From CAZGLR01 sp964526635 (GTDB lineage Bacteria; Zixibacteria; MSB-5A5; GN15; JAAZOE01), in NCBI GenBank assembly GCA_964526635.1, contig CAZGLR010000052.1:1-22296 (forward strand): 22,296 bases of DNA. Reading direction: 5' to 3'. Below are positions 6,910 to 15,009 of this stretch, piece by piece. Below the pieces are notes generated by a model that made no database searches, was not told the origin of the DNA, and worked only from the letters and a program-made list of their open reading frames with translations. Within the stretch, counting starts at the first letter, position 1. Every line of letters starts with the position of its first letter. Both the position numbers and the translations under genes were made by a program.

Positions 6910-7236
6910 TTAACCCAGTACCTTTTCGACCCGGGCGATCAGTTGCGCTTTGGGCACAGCGCCGACAACCTGATCAACCACTTCACCGTTTTTGAAGAAC
7001 AACAGCGACGGTATCGACATAATTGAAAATGAGGCCGGCGTTTTCGGATTGGAATCGACATCCATCTTGGCCACTTTTATCTTTCCATCGAATTCTTCGG
7101 CGATTTCTTCGACTACCGGGGCAATCATCTTACAGGGCCCGCACCAGGCCGCCCAGAAATCCACGAGCACAGGAATATCGGACTTCTTGACATCAGATTC
7201 GAAGCTGTCATCAGTTACTTGAACCGGTTTGGACAT
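6910..7236 (-). CDS. trxA: Thioredoxin
   Basis: A 108-residue classic thioredoxin, a cytoplasmic dithiol reductant recycled by thioredoxin reductase. Strand and active site VDFWAAWCGPCK put the redox pair at C32 and C35. The cis-proline loop is SIPSLLFF (P76), and the family's closing helix with Gly (VVGAVPKAQL) is present. An upstream in-frame TTG at 7248 is not the start, because the ribosome site GGAGG falls between it and the ATG at 7236, five bases before that ATG. It is the first gene of the cluster with the CoA-binding protein, small membrane protein, rhomboid and pseudo-receiver. It is also a plausible electron donor for the nearby DsbD. Confidence 0.95.
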   Translation of the reverse strand: MSKPVQVTDDSFESDVKKSDIPVLVDFWAAWCGPCKMIAPVVEEIAEEFDGKIKVAKMDVDSNPKTPASFSIMSIPSLLFFKNGEVVDQVVGAVPKAQLIARVEKVLG

Positions 7237-7290
7237 GTTTCCTCCCAAAATGTTGATCGTATGTTATCATTGTCTGTAACAGAGAATTAC

Positions 7291-7310
7291 TGCATCGGTT
7301 CCCCAATGCA
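7291..7310 (-). repeat. Hairpin with GNRA-type loop in the thioredoxin leader
   Basis: On the minus strand an eight-pair stem, TGCATTGG with CCGATGCA (one T-G wobble), closes a GGAA loop, which fits the stable GNRA class. It lies 55-75 bases before the thioredoxin ATG and downstream of a candidate promoter, so it would be in the mRNA leader. It could be a stability element or a protein-binding site. The structure is read by eye only. Confidence 0.45.
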
Positions 7311-7343
7311 TCAGCCGCGTCCAAGGAAATAGCGTCGCGTTTG

Positions 7344-7371
7344 AAAATACGCCATCGCCCCTGAATCGCAA
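7344..7371 (-). promoter_or_regulatory. Candidate promoter of the thioredoxin cluster
   Basis: Minus strand TTGCGA (7366-7371), 16-base spacer, TATTTT (7344-7349) preceded by GGCG. It is weaker than the promoters at 1867 and 22227 but shares their GCGTAT start of the -10 region. It would give a leader of roughly 100 bases that contains the GNRA-type hairpin. Confidence 0.4.
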
Positions 7372-7435
7372 CTACTTTTTTGATCGCGGTCGCCCCATTT
7401 TGATTCAAATAATTTTGCCCCCCTCCAAATCACCG

Positions 7436-7464
7436 TTGACTTGCCGCCCGGTATCGCCTACTTT
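7436..7464 (+). promoter_or_regulatory. Candidate promoter of the dtd-rlmH operon, placed for a leaderless start
   Basis: TTGACT (7436-7441), 17-base spacer, TACTTT (7459-7464). The dtd ATG is at 7474, only nine bases after the -10, so the transcript would begin at or within a few bases of the start codon. That agrees with the absence of any ribosome site before this ATG. The -35 is good and the -10 is weak. Confidence 0.4.
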
Positions 7465-7473
7465 CAGCCCACC

Positions 7474-7938
7474 ATGCGTATTGTCTTACAACGGGTAAGT
7501 TCCGGCTCGGTGACAGTTTTCGACGATAACTCACCCGACGGCCGCCGGACCGGCGAGATATCCCACGGAATAGTGCTCCTGGTCGGATTTCATCGCGACG
7601 ATCAGATTGACGCTATGGCCCGCCTGGCCAAAAAAGTCCTGGATTTGCGTATTTTTGAGGATGAAAATGGCAAAATGAATCGATCGATCCTCGATATAAG
7701 CGGCCAACTTCTTGTCATTTCACAATTTACGCTCTACGGCGATACGCGCAAAGGCCGCCGACCGGGATTTTCCGACGCTATGCCGCCCGACCGCGCCGAA
7801 CCGATGTATATTCAATTCGTCGAACTTTTAATCGACTCCGGCCTTGATGTCCAAACCGGGGAATTCGGCGCCAAAATGGCCGTGGAAATCAATAACGACG
7901 GGCCGGTAACTTTTATCCTCGATCATGATGTATCCTGA
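7474..7938 (+). CDS. dtd: D-aminoacyl-tRNA deacylase
   Basis: A 154-residue enzyme that hydrolyses D-amino acids wrongly attached to tRNA, acting as a dimer in the cytoplasm. The two motifs that build the shared active site are intact: SQFTLYGDTRKGRRPGF at 83-99 and NDGPVT at 141-146. The latter carries the Gly-cisPro that rejects L-aminoacyl groups. The start MRIVLQRVSSGSVTV matches the family N-terminus, so the upstream TTG at 7441 is not used. A loop of about seven extra residues (DDNSPDGRR, about 17-25) extends the usual turn after the first strand. It is first in a plus-strand operon and overlaps the maf start by 14 bases. Confidence 0.95.
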   Translation: MRIVLQRVSSGSVTVFDDNSPDGRRTGEISHGIVLLVGFHRDDQIDAMARLAKKVLDLRIFEDENGKMNRSILDISGQLLVISQFTLYGDTRKGRRPGFSDAMPPDRAEPMYIQFVELLIDSGLDVQTGEFGAKMAVEINNDGPVTFILDHDVS

Positions 7939-8530
7939 TCTCATCAAAATGGCCGAAACTCGGGGACTGGTGCTCGCCTCGGGCTCGCCCCGCCGGCGGG
8001 AGTTACTCACCCAGGCCGAAATTGACTTCGATATTGTCATTCCCGATATCGACGAAGAACTCACCGAGGGCCTGACCCCGGCTGAACAGGTTCTAAACCT
8101 GGCCCGACAGAAGGTTACCGCCGTGCCCCATGACGGCCGCCGAGTCTATCTCAGTTGCGATACGATTGTTGTTCTCGATGATGAGATACTGAACAAGCCG
8201 GAAGATGAGGACCATGCTTTCGACATGCTCTCCCGTTTATCGGGACGGACCCATTCGGTGTTTTCCGGTCTGGTACTCTTTGATGCGCACCGTAATGAAA
8301 TGGTCGATGGTTTCGACGAAAGCCGTGTGCATTTCAACCATGTCACCGATGAACAAATCCGTAACTATATTGCCGGCGGGGAACCCATGGATAAGGCGGG
8401 AGCCTATGGCATACAAGGGCTCGGCCGATTTTTAGTTGACAGTGTCGAGGGGAACATTGATACTGTCATTGGTCTGCCTATGGGGGTTTTGGACACCTTA
8501 GCGGAACGGATTATGGCATTTTATGGCTGA
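7925..8530 (+). CDS. maf: Maf-family nucleotide pyrophosphatase (dTTP/UTP type)
   Basis: A 201-residue Maf protein, a house-cleaning enzyme that hydrolyses dTTP, UTP and modified pyrimidine triphosphates. The substrate loop LASGSPRRRELL (17-28), SCDT with catalytic Asp D79, K91 in LNKPED, and GAYGIQGLG (159-167) are all present. The Gln at 164 is typical of the YhdE branch (dTTP/UTP), whereas the YceF branch (m7GTP) has Glu there, so I favour the former. Two ATGs (7925, 7928) and a third at 7949 are possible starts, and none has a clear ribosome site. The overlap with dtd suggests translational coupling. Its stop overlaps the rodZ-like start by eight bases. Confidence 0.93.
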   Translation: MMYPDLIKMAETRGLVLASGSPRRRELLTQAEIDFDIVIPDIDEELTEGLTPAEQVLNLARQKVTAVPHDGRRVYLSCDTIVVLDDEILNKPEDEDHAFDMLSRLSGRTHSVFSGLVLFDAHRNEMVDGFDESRVHFNHVTDEQIRNYIAGGEPMDKAGAYGIQGLGRFLVDSVEGNIDTVIGLPMGVLDTLAERIMAFYG

Positions 8531-9467
8531 TATATATAAAAAAATCGGGGATGTCCTTGCGGCTGCCCGTAAAGAGCAGGACAAATCTTTCGAAGAAGTT
8601 TCCGAAGCCACTCGCATCGCGACCAAACACCTGGAAGCAATCGAGAACGGCGATCCCTCCGGGGTGCCGTCGGAACCCTATTTCCACCTCTTCGCCAAGA
8701 GTTATGCCCAGCATATCGGGGTTGATCCAGCGCTTATTGCCGAAATGGCCGAACAACCCGAAACCGGCACCGGTGCCGTCGGGAAACGCAGCCGTAGTTC
8801 GGGTGGACAACCTAATACAGAAGAACCGGAATCATCTCATTTTGGCCGCAATCTAATCATCTTTTTGGCGCTTGCAACACTTGTCTTTGCCGCGATACTC
8901 ATTTATGGCCGTTTCTTCTCCGAATCCCCCCGCCTGACGACGTCATCCGATGCCAGCCATGAAGTCGACCAGACCACCGAGGCGGCCGATGAAAATGCCG
9001 TACCAGGCGACCTTATGGCCTACCTTGATTTTCCTTCGGAGCCCTATTCCAAACCCGCGCCGCTCAAACTGGCTCTTCGGGCGAAACAGGATGTCTGGGT
9101 GGTGGTCAGCCGCGATGGTGACACCGTTCTCAATCGCCAGCTCACGGCCGGCAGCACCCGTGAATACGAAGCCCGGAGCCGTTTTGTGCTCTCGCTGGGT
9201 ATTTCCACCGCGGTCGAGATCAGCCTGAATGACACTCTTCTCCCGCCGCTTTCCAGTCAGGCGCGAACTATTACCGGCCTTGAGATCAATCAGGTCAATT
9301 ACCAGGGGTTTATGCCTCGGCCGGAGGATACCATGACGACCGCAACAACCGCAGCGCAGCGAGAAGAACCGTCACCGCCACAGATTGAACATAATACGAC
9401 CGCCGAGACACCCGCACCGGCCCCATCTGCGGCCGATACCATAGGGAATACACCGGATGGGATTTAA
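8523..9467 (+). CDS. RodZ-like helix-turn-helix membrane protein
   Basis: A 314-residue single-pass membrane protein of the RodZ family, the cytoskeletal partner of MreB in rod-shaped cells. Residues 5-75 form the HTH_25 domain (IGDVLAAARKEQDKSFEEVS, then the recognition-helix region ATKHLEAIENGD). A charged linker follows, then one transmembrane helix at about 110-129 (LIIFLALATLVFAAILIYG). The periplasmic DUF4115-type domain is at about 175-255 (LRAKQDVWVVVSRDG and on). The last 50 or so residues are a Thr/Pro/Ala-rich tail. No mreB is visible in the window, so the RodZ role rests on architecture. It is translationally coupled to maf upstream and to the next gene downstream by short overlaps. 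Confidence 0.85.
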   Translation: MADIYKKIGDVLAAARKEQDKSFEEVSEATRIATKHLEAIENGDPSGVPSEPYFHLFAKSYAQHIGVDPALIAEMAEQPETGTGAVGKRSRSSGGQPNTEEPESSHFGRNLIIFLALATLVFAAILIYGRFFSESPRLTTSSDASHEVDQTTEAADENAVPGDLMAYLDFPSEPYSKPAPLKLALRAKQDVWVVVSRDGDTVLNRQLTAGSTREYEARSRFVLSLGISTAVEISLNDTLLPPLSSQARTITGLEINQVNYQGFMPRPEDTMTTATTAAQREEPSPPQIEHNTTAETPAPAPSAADTIGNTPDGI

Positions 9468-10014
9468 GGCGCTTATCGCCAGATTGAGTCTGTTGCGGGC
9501 ATCGGCCCGCGTCAAGCCGGAACCATTGTCGCTGCCGTTGACATTGATGGGCAAAAAGATTCTGGTGCTGCTGCCGCCGGAGCAAAAGGATTTGACCGTC
9601 ATCAAGCAGATTCTGCCCGACCTGATCCGTCTTTTCGGCGACAACAGTGTCCACCTGCTGGCCTATCCCGACACCCAGGTCCGGTCGATTTTTCCCTCGA
9701 AGGGACTGCATATCATCTCACCGAGTAAATCGGTCATGAACTGGTATCATCTCCCAACCAGAGAATACATGGAAAAGCTATCTTCTGAAAAGTTCAACTA
9801 TGTCTTTGATACCAACCTCGAACAGAACCGTTTTGCCGCCCGCCTGCTGCTTTTGTTTCCGGCCGCGGTGCGCTTCGGTTCCTCCGGTCTGGGACAGCCG
9901 TATATCAATTTGGAAATCAAGACGAAGTACCTGCGTGACCGTCGCCTGATCTACCGGTCAATTCTCGAAGTCCTGGAAAATATTTCCCGGACCGACGAAT
10001 CGGTACCCACCTGA
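9457..10014 (+). CDS. Unknown protein resembling a lone N-terminal half of a GT9-type glycosyltransferase
   Basis: A 185-residue soluble protein with no motif I can name with certainty. Residues 33-90 read like a Rossmann opening (GKKILVLLP, a helix, VHLLAYPD, a helix, LHIISPSK). Residues 112-152 (KFNYVFDTN, RFAARLLLLFPAAVRFGSS) recall the part of heptosyltransferase-like GT9 enzymes that ends with the 'riG' strand. The nucleotide-sugar-binding C-terminal half is missing, so a catalytic role is unlikely unless it pairs with another protein. The ATG overlaps the rodZ-like stop by 11 bases and smc starts 19 bases after its stop, so it is a genuine operon member. The fold suggestion is low confidence. 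Confidence 0.6.
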   Translation: MGFKALIARLSLLRASARVKPEPLSLPLTLMGKKILVLLPPEQKDLTVIKQILPDLIRLFGDNSVHLLAYPDTQVRSIFPSKGLHIISPSKSVMNWYHLPTREYMEKLSSEKFNYVFDTNLEQNRFAARLLLLFPAAVRFGSSGLGQPYINLEIKTKYLRDRRLIYRSILEVLENISRTDESVPT

Positions 10015-10033
10015 TGTTTGCAAGGAGCGCATC

Positions 10034-13000
10034 GTGTATCTGAAAAAACTCGAAATGGTCGGTTTTAAATCATTTCCTGAAAAGACGGCTTTCCTTTTCA
10101 ACGAGGGCATCACCTGCATTGTCGGTCCCAATGGGTGCGGCAAGACCAACCTGATGGACGCTATGCGATGGGTGCTCGGCGAGCAGAAGACCTCTCTCCT
10201 GCGCGGCCACAAAATGGAAGAAGTCATTTTCGCCGGTACCCGCTCGATGAAACCGCTGGGCATGGCCGAGGTGCAGCTCCATATCGAAAACCGCGATGGC
10301 TCTCTGGCTTCACAATACAACGAAGTCCAGATTGCCCGCCGCCTGTTCCGCTCCGGCGAATCGGAATACCTGCTCAATAAAGTGCCCTGCCGATTGAAAG
10401 ACATTACCGAACTGTTTGCCGATACCGGGCTTGGCTCACATGCCTATGCCATCATCCAGCAGGATATGATCGATGCTATCCTCTCCGACAAGGCCGATGA
10501 ACGGCGTTTCCTCTTTGAAGAAGCGGCCGGTATCACCCGTTATAAACATCGTAAAAAGGCCGCCGAACGAAAACTCGAGGCGACCGAACATGATCTGCTG
10601 CGTCTGAAGGATATTCTGGCCGAAGTCACGACCCGGGTCAATTCGCTCAAACGTCAGGTTAACAAAGCCAAACGGTACAAAGAAGCTACCGAAGAACTCG
10701 AGTCCTGGGAATTGTACGATGCCCGCTCCCGCTATGTTCGCCTTGAAGAAAAGCAGCGGGAAACACGACTCGAATTACGCCGCATCCGTGATCAGAAAAT
10801 GGCGATCGATACGCAACTCGATGGTCGTTTCGCCGATCTCGAAAAAGCCCGGGCCGATTTGACGGGTATGGATACTGAACTTTCGACTATTTCCGCGACT
10901 GTTTTTGAATTTTCCGAAAACGCACACCAGCTTGAAACCGAAATTTCGGTTCGGCGTGAGAAACGTCAGAACCTGCTCGACACGGCTGCACACGATCGCG
11001 ATGATATCGACGCCCTGCAGCGCCGGGACGAGGCTATCACAGTCGAAAAACAGCGTTTTGCCGAACAACTCAGCGAACTCGAGACCAAACTCGAAGCGGC
11101 CACCGCCGAATTGCAGCAGGCGCTCGACGCCCAGAAGGCGGCCGACCAGCAGTATATTGAATTCCGATCTATTGCCGAAGATGAAAACTCGCGCCTGATG
11201 GATCTCGAGGGTCGCATCTCATCCGGCCGCACCGATTCGGCCAACATCGAAGAACAGACCAAAGACATTCTAACCGATATCGAACAGCAGAATCAGCGTA
11301 AATCCACCCTGTTGGATGAAAAGCGCGAACGCCGCCAGAAAATCACCAATCTTCAGACGCAGATCGAATCACTCAATGCCGACATTCGCCGGCGTACCGA
11401 AACAATCGAAACGCAGCAAAAGGAACTCGATGAAACCACCGCCCGCATCGATCGTCTTCGTGATCGTCTGGCGGAACTGAGTTCTTCTTTCGAAGCCATC
11501 CAGGCCCGTAAGAATCTCCTGACGGAAATGATGGAGCAGCATGAGGGTTATGGTTCCGGTGTCGTCGCGATCTTCGATGTCGCCGACCGCTGGGTGGATG
11601 TGACGGGTACTGTGGCGGATTTCATTCATCCCAACGAGGGCTTCAAGACAGCCATCGAAGCCGCCCTCGGGGAAGCTGCCGAATATATTCTCTGTCAGGA
11701 TCGCGAGACCGCCCGCGAGGCGATCCGTTATCTTCGCGAACACAAATCCGGGCGGGCGACTTTCCTGATTATCGAGAATCTTCCGGAATCATGGAGCCGT
11801 CCGGAAATCAGCGATGTCCCCGGTTTCTGCGGCTGGGCTAATTCACTGGTAACCTGCAATGACCGGTATCGCCGCGTGCCGGTCGCCCTGCTGGCGCATA
11901 CAGCTGTATGTGAAAATGCCGACAGCGCCATCCAGGTCATTGACCGCCTCCCTTCGGGATTTCGCGTTGTTACCCTCGAGGGCGAGGTCTTTACCGGCCG
12001 CGGCCAGTTGAGCGGCGGCGCCTCAGAAGATATTTCACTGGTCGGCCGCAAGGACGAAGTCGCATCATTGGAACATGAAATGGAAGAGACCCGCCGCGAG
12101 ATCGATGCGGTGAAGTCGCGACAGGCCGATGGCTCCCTGCATATCGCCGAGCTCCGGCGACAGCTCCAATCCGGCTCCGATGACCTCGCTTCAGCCCGCG
12201 ATCTTCTCAATGAACAAACCTCGAAAATCAAGGAAGAGCAATTCAAAATCAATGCCGCTGATGAAGTCCTTACCACTATCGATCAGCGCATCGATCAACT
12301 TTCGCAGAAGCTGGAGAAACTGAAACACCGTCAGTACTCGCTGGCGCTGAATTTTGATGAACTCGATCGCGAGAAGGCTTCCCTCTCTTCCCACGTCGCC
12401 AANNNNNNNNNNGTCGCCAACAAAAAGGAACATCTGGCGGAACTGGAGCGTGCCGCCCAGCGAGCCGCCGAAATGGTCAATCGCCTGCAGGTCAATCGTA
12501 TCGAACTCGAAAGCTCGCGCAACCAGACAGTCTCTCAACTCGGGCACTTCGATGAGATGCTGCGCGATATCAGCGATAACATAGCCGCCAAAGAGAGCGC
12601 TATCGAAGAAGCAACACGCCTGGCTGTTGAATTGGCGGACACGTTGACTATCGATGAACAGCGTCTTAAAAACCTGTTCGACGAACGGGACCAGGCGACG
12701 AGCCGCCAGCGCCGGATACGGGAAGAACGCGATCATCTCGCCTCCCTGCTCGACGATTCCGAAAAGACCGTTAAAAACCTGCGCCGCGAAAAAGAACAAC
12801 TCGGCGACCAACTCCATAAGCTGGATATCACCCAAACCGAAACCGCCTCGCGCCTTGAACAAATCGAAGAAAAAATCCGGGAGGAGTACGAAGCCGACAT
12901 CCGTGAAGTCAAGGTCGAAGCCCCCGATCCCGAAATGAGTCCGGAACAGGCCCGCGAACACATTGAGCAACTGCGGGATAAAATCCGCAAAATGGGGATT

Positions 13001-13669
13001 GTCAACCTTCTGGCGCTGGAAGAATACGAACAGCAAAATGAACGGCAGGAATTTCTCAGCAGGCAGCTCGATGATCTCATCACCGCCAAAACCACTCTGA
13101 AATCGACTATTCAGAAAATCAACCAGACCGCCAAAGTGATGTTCCTCGACACCCTGGATAAAGCGCGAGCCAATTTCAAAAGCATGTTCGAAGAACTTTT
13201 TACCGGTGGTGAAGCCGATATTATTCTCGAGGATCCCTCCAACCCGCTGGAATCGCCGATGGAAATCATCTCCCGTCCGCGCGGCAAGAAGCCCTTGACT
13301 ATTGCTCAGCTATCCGGCGGTGAACGGGCCCTGACCGCGATTTCACTCTTGTTTGCCCTCTACATGGTCAAACCCTCGCCCTTCTGTTTCCTCGATGAAA
13401 TCGACGCCCCTCTCGACGATGTCAACATCGGTCGCTTTTTGAAAATAGTCGATAAGTTTTCCAAGCAGACGCAGTTCATTATCATCACCCACAACAAGAT
13501 CACTATGGAGGCAGCCGACACTCTTTATGGCGTCACTATGGAAGAGCCCGGTGTCTCCAAAGTTGTTGCGGTTCGCTTCAAAAAGGGCGAAGAAGCGGAA
13601 GATGGCGGATCCCTGCTCGATATGCACTATGCCAACGACGACAGGCACAGACAACAACAGGCCGGATAA
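10034..13669 (+). CDS. smc: Chromosome segregation protein SMC
   Basis: A 1211-codon SMC ATPase that forms a ring with ScpA/ScpB and organises the chromosome. The start is a GTG with a good AAGGAG ribosome site eight bases upstream. The Walker A loop GPNGCGKTN is at 31-39, the Q-loop region HAYAIIQQDMIDAIL near 140-152, and the hinge at about 505-665 is flanked by two long coiled coils. The signature LSGGERALTAISLLFA is near 1093, followed directly by Walker B PSPFCFLDEIDAPLDD. Usual family residues S and S in the P-loop are C and T here, both tolerated. Ten Ns at 12403-12412 fall in the second coiled coil and are probably a spurious join; without it the protein would be 1205 residues. ftsY begins three bases after the stop. 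Confidence 0.97.
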   Translation: MYLKKLEMVGFKSFPEKTAFLFNEGITCIVGPNGCGKTNLMDAMRWVLGEQKTSLLRGHKMEEVIFAGTRSMKPLGMAEVQLHIENRDGSLASQYNEVQIARRLFRSGESEYLLNKVPCRLKDITELFADTGLGSHAYAIIQQDMIDAILSDKADERRFLFEEAAGITRYKHRKKAAERKLEATEHDLLRLKDILAEVTTRVNSLKRQVNKAKRYKEATEELESWELYDARSRYVRLEEKQRETRLELRRIRDQKMAIDTQLDGRFADLEKARADLTGMDTELSTISATVFEFSENAHQLETEISVRREKRQNLLDTAAHDRDDIDALQRRDEAITVEKQRFAEQLSELETKLEAATAELQQALDAQKAADQQYIEFRSIAEDENSRLMDLEGRISSGRTDSANIEEQTKDILTDIEQQNQRKSTLLDEKRERRQKITNLQTQIESLNADIRRRTETIETQQKELDETTARIDRLRDRLAELSSSFEAIQARKNLLTEMMEQHEGYGSGVVAIFDVADRWVDVTGTVADFIHPNEGFKTAIEAALGEAAEYILCQDRETAREAIRYLREHKSGRATFLIIENLPESWSRPEISDVPGFCGWANSLVTCNDRYRRVPVALLAHTAVCENADSAIQVIDRLPSGFRVVTLEGEVFTGRGQLSGGASEDISLVGRKDEVASLEHEMEETRREIDAVKSRQADGSLHIAELRRQLQSGSDDLASARDLLNEQTSKIKEEQFKINAADEVLTTIDQRIDQLSQKLEKLKHRQYSLALNFDELDREKASLSSHVAXXXXVANKKEHLAELERAAQRAAEMVNRLQVNRIELESSRNQTVSQLGHFDEMLRDISDNIAAKESAIEEATRLAVELADTLTIDEQRLKNLFDERDQATSRQRRIREERDHLASLLDDSEKTVKNLRREKEQLGDQLHKLDITQTETASRLEQIEEKIREEYEADIREVKVEAPDPEMSPEQAREHIEQLRDKIRKMGIVNLLALEEYEQQNERQEFLSRQLDDLITAKTTLKSTIQKINQTAKVMFLDTLDKARANFKSMFEELFTGGEADIILEDPSNPLESPMEIISRPRGKKPLTIAQLSGGERALTAISLLFALYMVKPSPFCFLDEIDAPLDDVNIGRFLKIVDKFSKQTQFIIITHNKITMEAADTLYGVTMEEPGVSKVVAVRFKKGEEAEDGGSLLDMHYANDDRHRQQQAG
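12403..12412. other. Assembly gap of ten N flanked by an eight-base duplicate
   Basis: The sequence GTCGCCAA ends immediately before the N run (12395-12402) and is repeated immediately after it (12413-12420). The duplicate plus the Ns total 18 bases, so the smc frame is kept. Collapsing them gives SSHVANKKEHLAEL, a normal coiled-coil continuation. This looks like two contigs that overlap by eight bases but were joined by a fixed-length gap. Confidence 0.85.
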
Positions 13670-13672
13670 TCA

Positions 13673-14605
13673 ATGCTCAAATTCTTCAAGAAATTCCAGG
13701 AGGGGCTCTCCAAAACTGCCGATAACATCGTCGGCAAAATGCGCCAGGCGGTCGGGATGGCTGCCAAAGTCGACGATGCTCTTCTCGAGGAAATCGAGGA
13801 AATTTTAATCCAGGGCGATGTCGGAGTCGCCGCGAGTATGAAAATTGTCGAGAATCTCAAAAAACGGGTCGCCCGGGAAAATATCAAAGACGTCGATCAG
13901 GTGCTGCTGGCTATCAAGAATGAAATCGCGGCCATCGTCCGCACCGATCGCGATGTCACCGCCCTGGAACCATCGCCCGATGGCGCCCCGGTGGTCTGGA
14001 TGATTGTCGGCGTCAACGGCACCGGCAAAACCACCTCTGTCGGAAAACTGGCCAAATTCTTCAGGGAGCAGGGCCGCAAGACTATGATTGCCGCCTGTGA
14101 TACCTTCCGGGCCGCGGCTGTAGATCAGCTTTCGGTCTGGGCTGATCGCTCCGGCGTTGAATTTATGCGGGCCAAAGACGGTTCCGATCCGGCCGCCGTG
14201 GCTTTCGATGCCGCCACCGCCGCCAAAGCCCGGGGTATTGAATTGCTTATCATCGATACCGCCGGTCGGTTGCATACCAAAGCCCACCTTATGGAAGAAT
14301 TGAAAAAAATGAAACGGGTGGTCGCCAAAATCATCCCCGAAAATTGCATCAAACCCAAGCTTGTACTCGACGGCACCACCGGGCAAAACGCCCTCTCGCA
14401 GGCCAAGCTCTTTATGGAAGCTTTGGATGGTATCGACGGTCTCGTCGTCACCAAACTCGACGGCACTGCCAAAGGCGGTGTGGTCATCGCCATCGCCGAG
14501 GAAATGTCGGTCCCGATCGACTTCATCGGTCTCGGTGAACAAATCGATGATCTCAAACCATTCGACCCGGAAACCTTCGTGGAAGCACTATTCGAAAAAC
14601 AGTAA
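13673..14605 (+). CDS. ftsY: Signal recognition particle receptor FtsY
   Basis: A 310-residue SRP GTPase that docks ribosome-SRP complexes at the inner membrane. It is a short FtsY: the acidic A domain is absent, and the chain starts with an amphipathic, basic segment (MLKFFKKFQEGLSKT) suited to membrane contact. The NG domain follows, with the P-loop GVNGTGKTT (113-121), DTFRAAAVDQL (143-153), DTAGR (195-199) and TKLDGTAKGG (260-269). The closing GLGEQIDDLKPFDPE motif is typical of FtsY rather than Ffh, and no M domain is present. It starts three bases after smc and is followed at five bases by yjbQ. The ribosome site is weak, which suggests coupling to smc. Confidence 0.97.
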   Translation: MLKFFKKFQEGLSKTADNIVGKMRQAVGMAAKVDDALLEEIEEILIQGDVGVAASMKIVENLKKRVARENIKDVDQVLLAIKNEIAAIVRTDRDVTALEPSPDGAPVVWMIVGVNGTGKTTSVGKLAKFFREQGRKTMIAACDTFRAAAVDQLSVWADRSGVEFMRAKDGSDPAAVAFDAATAAKARGIELLIIDTAGRLHTKAHLMEELKKMKRVVAKIIPENCIKPKLVLDGTTGQNALSQAKLFMEALDGIDGLVVTKLDGTAKGGVVIAIAEEMSVPIDFIGLGEQIDDLKPFDPETFVEALFEKQ

Positions 14606-14610
14606 TTACT

Positions 14611-15009
14611 ATGACTCATCAATTTACCGTCTCAACCACAGATAAAGCCCATTTTCACGATGTCACCTCCCAGGTCCAGGAGGTTGTAAACAACAGCGGA
14701 ATCGACAATGGCATCGTGCATGTCTTCGTGCCGCACACCACCGCCGGAATAACGATAAACGAAAACGCTGACCCCGATGTTCAGCATGATATGCTCAGGC
14801 ATCTCGACAAAATGGTGCCGCAATCGAATGATTTTCGTCACGCCGAGGGCAACTCCCCGGCCCATATTAAAGCCAGTATGATGGGTTCGTCGGTAACTGT
14901 GTTTATCGAAAACGGCCGCTTGAAATTCGGTACCTGGCAAGGCATCTACCTGTGTGAGTTCGATGGCCCCCGCACCCGCAAAGTCTGGGTGCAGGCTATG
15001 GGCGCCTGA
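14611..15009 (+). CDS. YjbQ-family protein (UPF0047, secondary thiamine-phosphate synthase enzyme)
   Basis: A 132-residue cytoplasmic protein of the widespread YjbQ/UPF0047 family, a small beta-rich fold that forms trimers. Family motifs are intact: HVFVPHTTAGITINENADPD (37-56), NSPAHIKASMMGSS (81-94), GRLKFGTWQGIYLCEFDGPR (102-121). Members have been reported to give weak thiamine-phosphate synthase activity in vivo, but the true role is not settled, so I give no gene symbol. It sits between ftsY and rlmH, with its stop directly before the rlmH ATG. Confidence 0.93.
   Translation: MTHQFTVSTTDKAHFHDVTSQVQEVVNNSGIDNGIVHVFVPHTTAGITINENADPDVQHDMLRHLDKMVPQSNDFRHAEGNSPAHIKASMMGSSVTVFIENGRLKFGTWQGIYLCEFDGPRTRKVWVQAMGA

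Noticed and set aside
7237..7248. TTG start for thioredoxin
   Set aside because: The GGAGG ribosome site lies downstream of this TTG and points to the ATG at 7236.
7441..7473. TTG start for dtd
   Set aside because: The added 11 residues do not fit the family, whose proteins begin at the MRIVLQRV strand.
12191..13036. 281-codon open frame antisense to smc
   Set aside because: It mirrors the coiled-coil codons of smc, has no ribosome site or recognisable motif, and runs across the N gap. It is a shadow of a real gene.
13805..14542. 245-codon frame antisense to ftsY
   Set aside because: Gly/Asp/Phe-rich with no domain pattern; it lies fully inside a certain FtsY gene.
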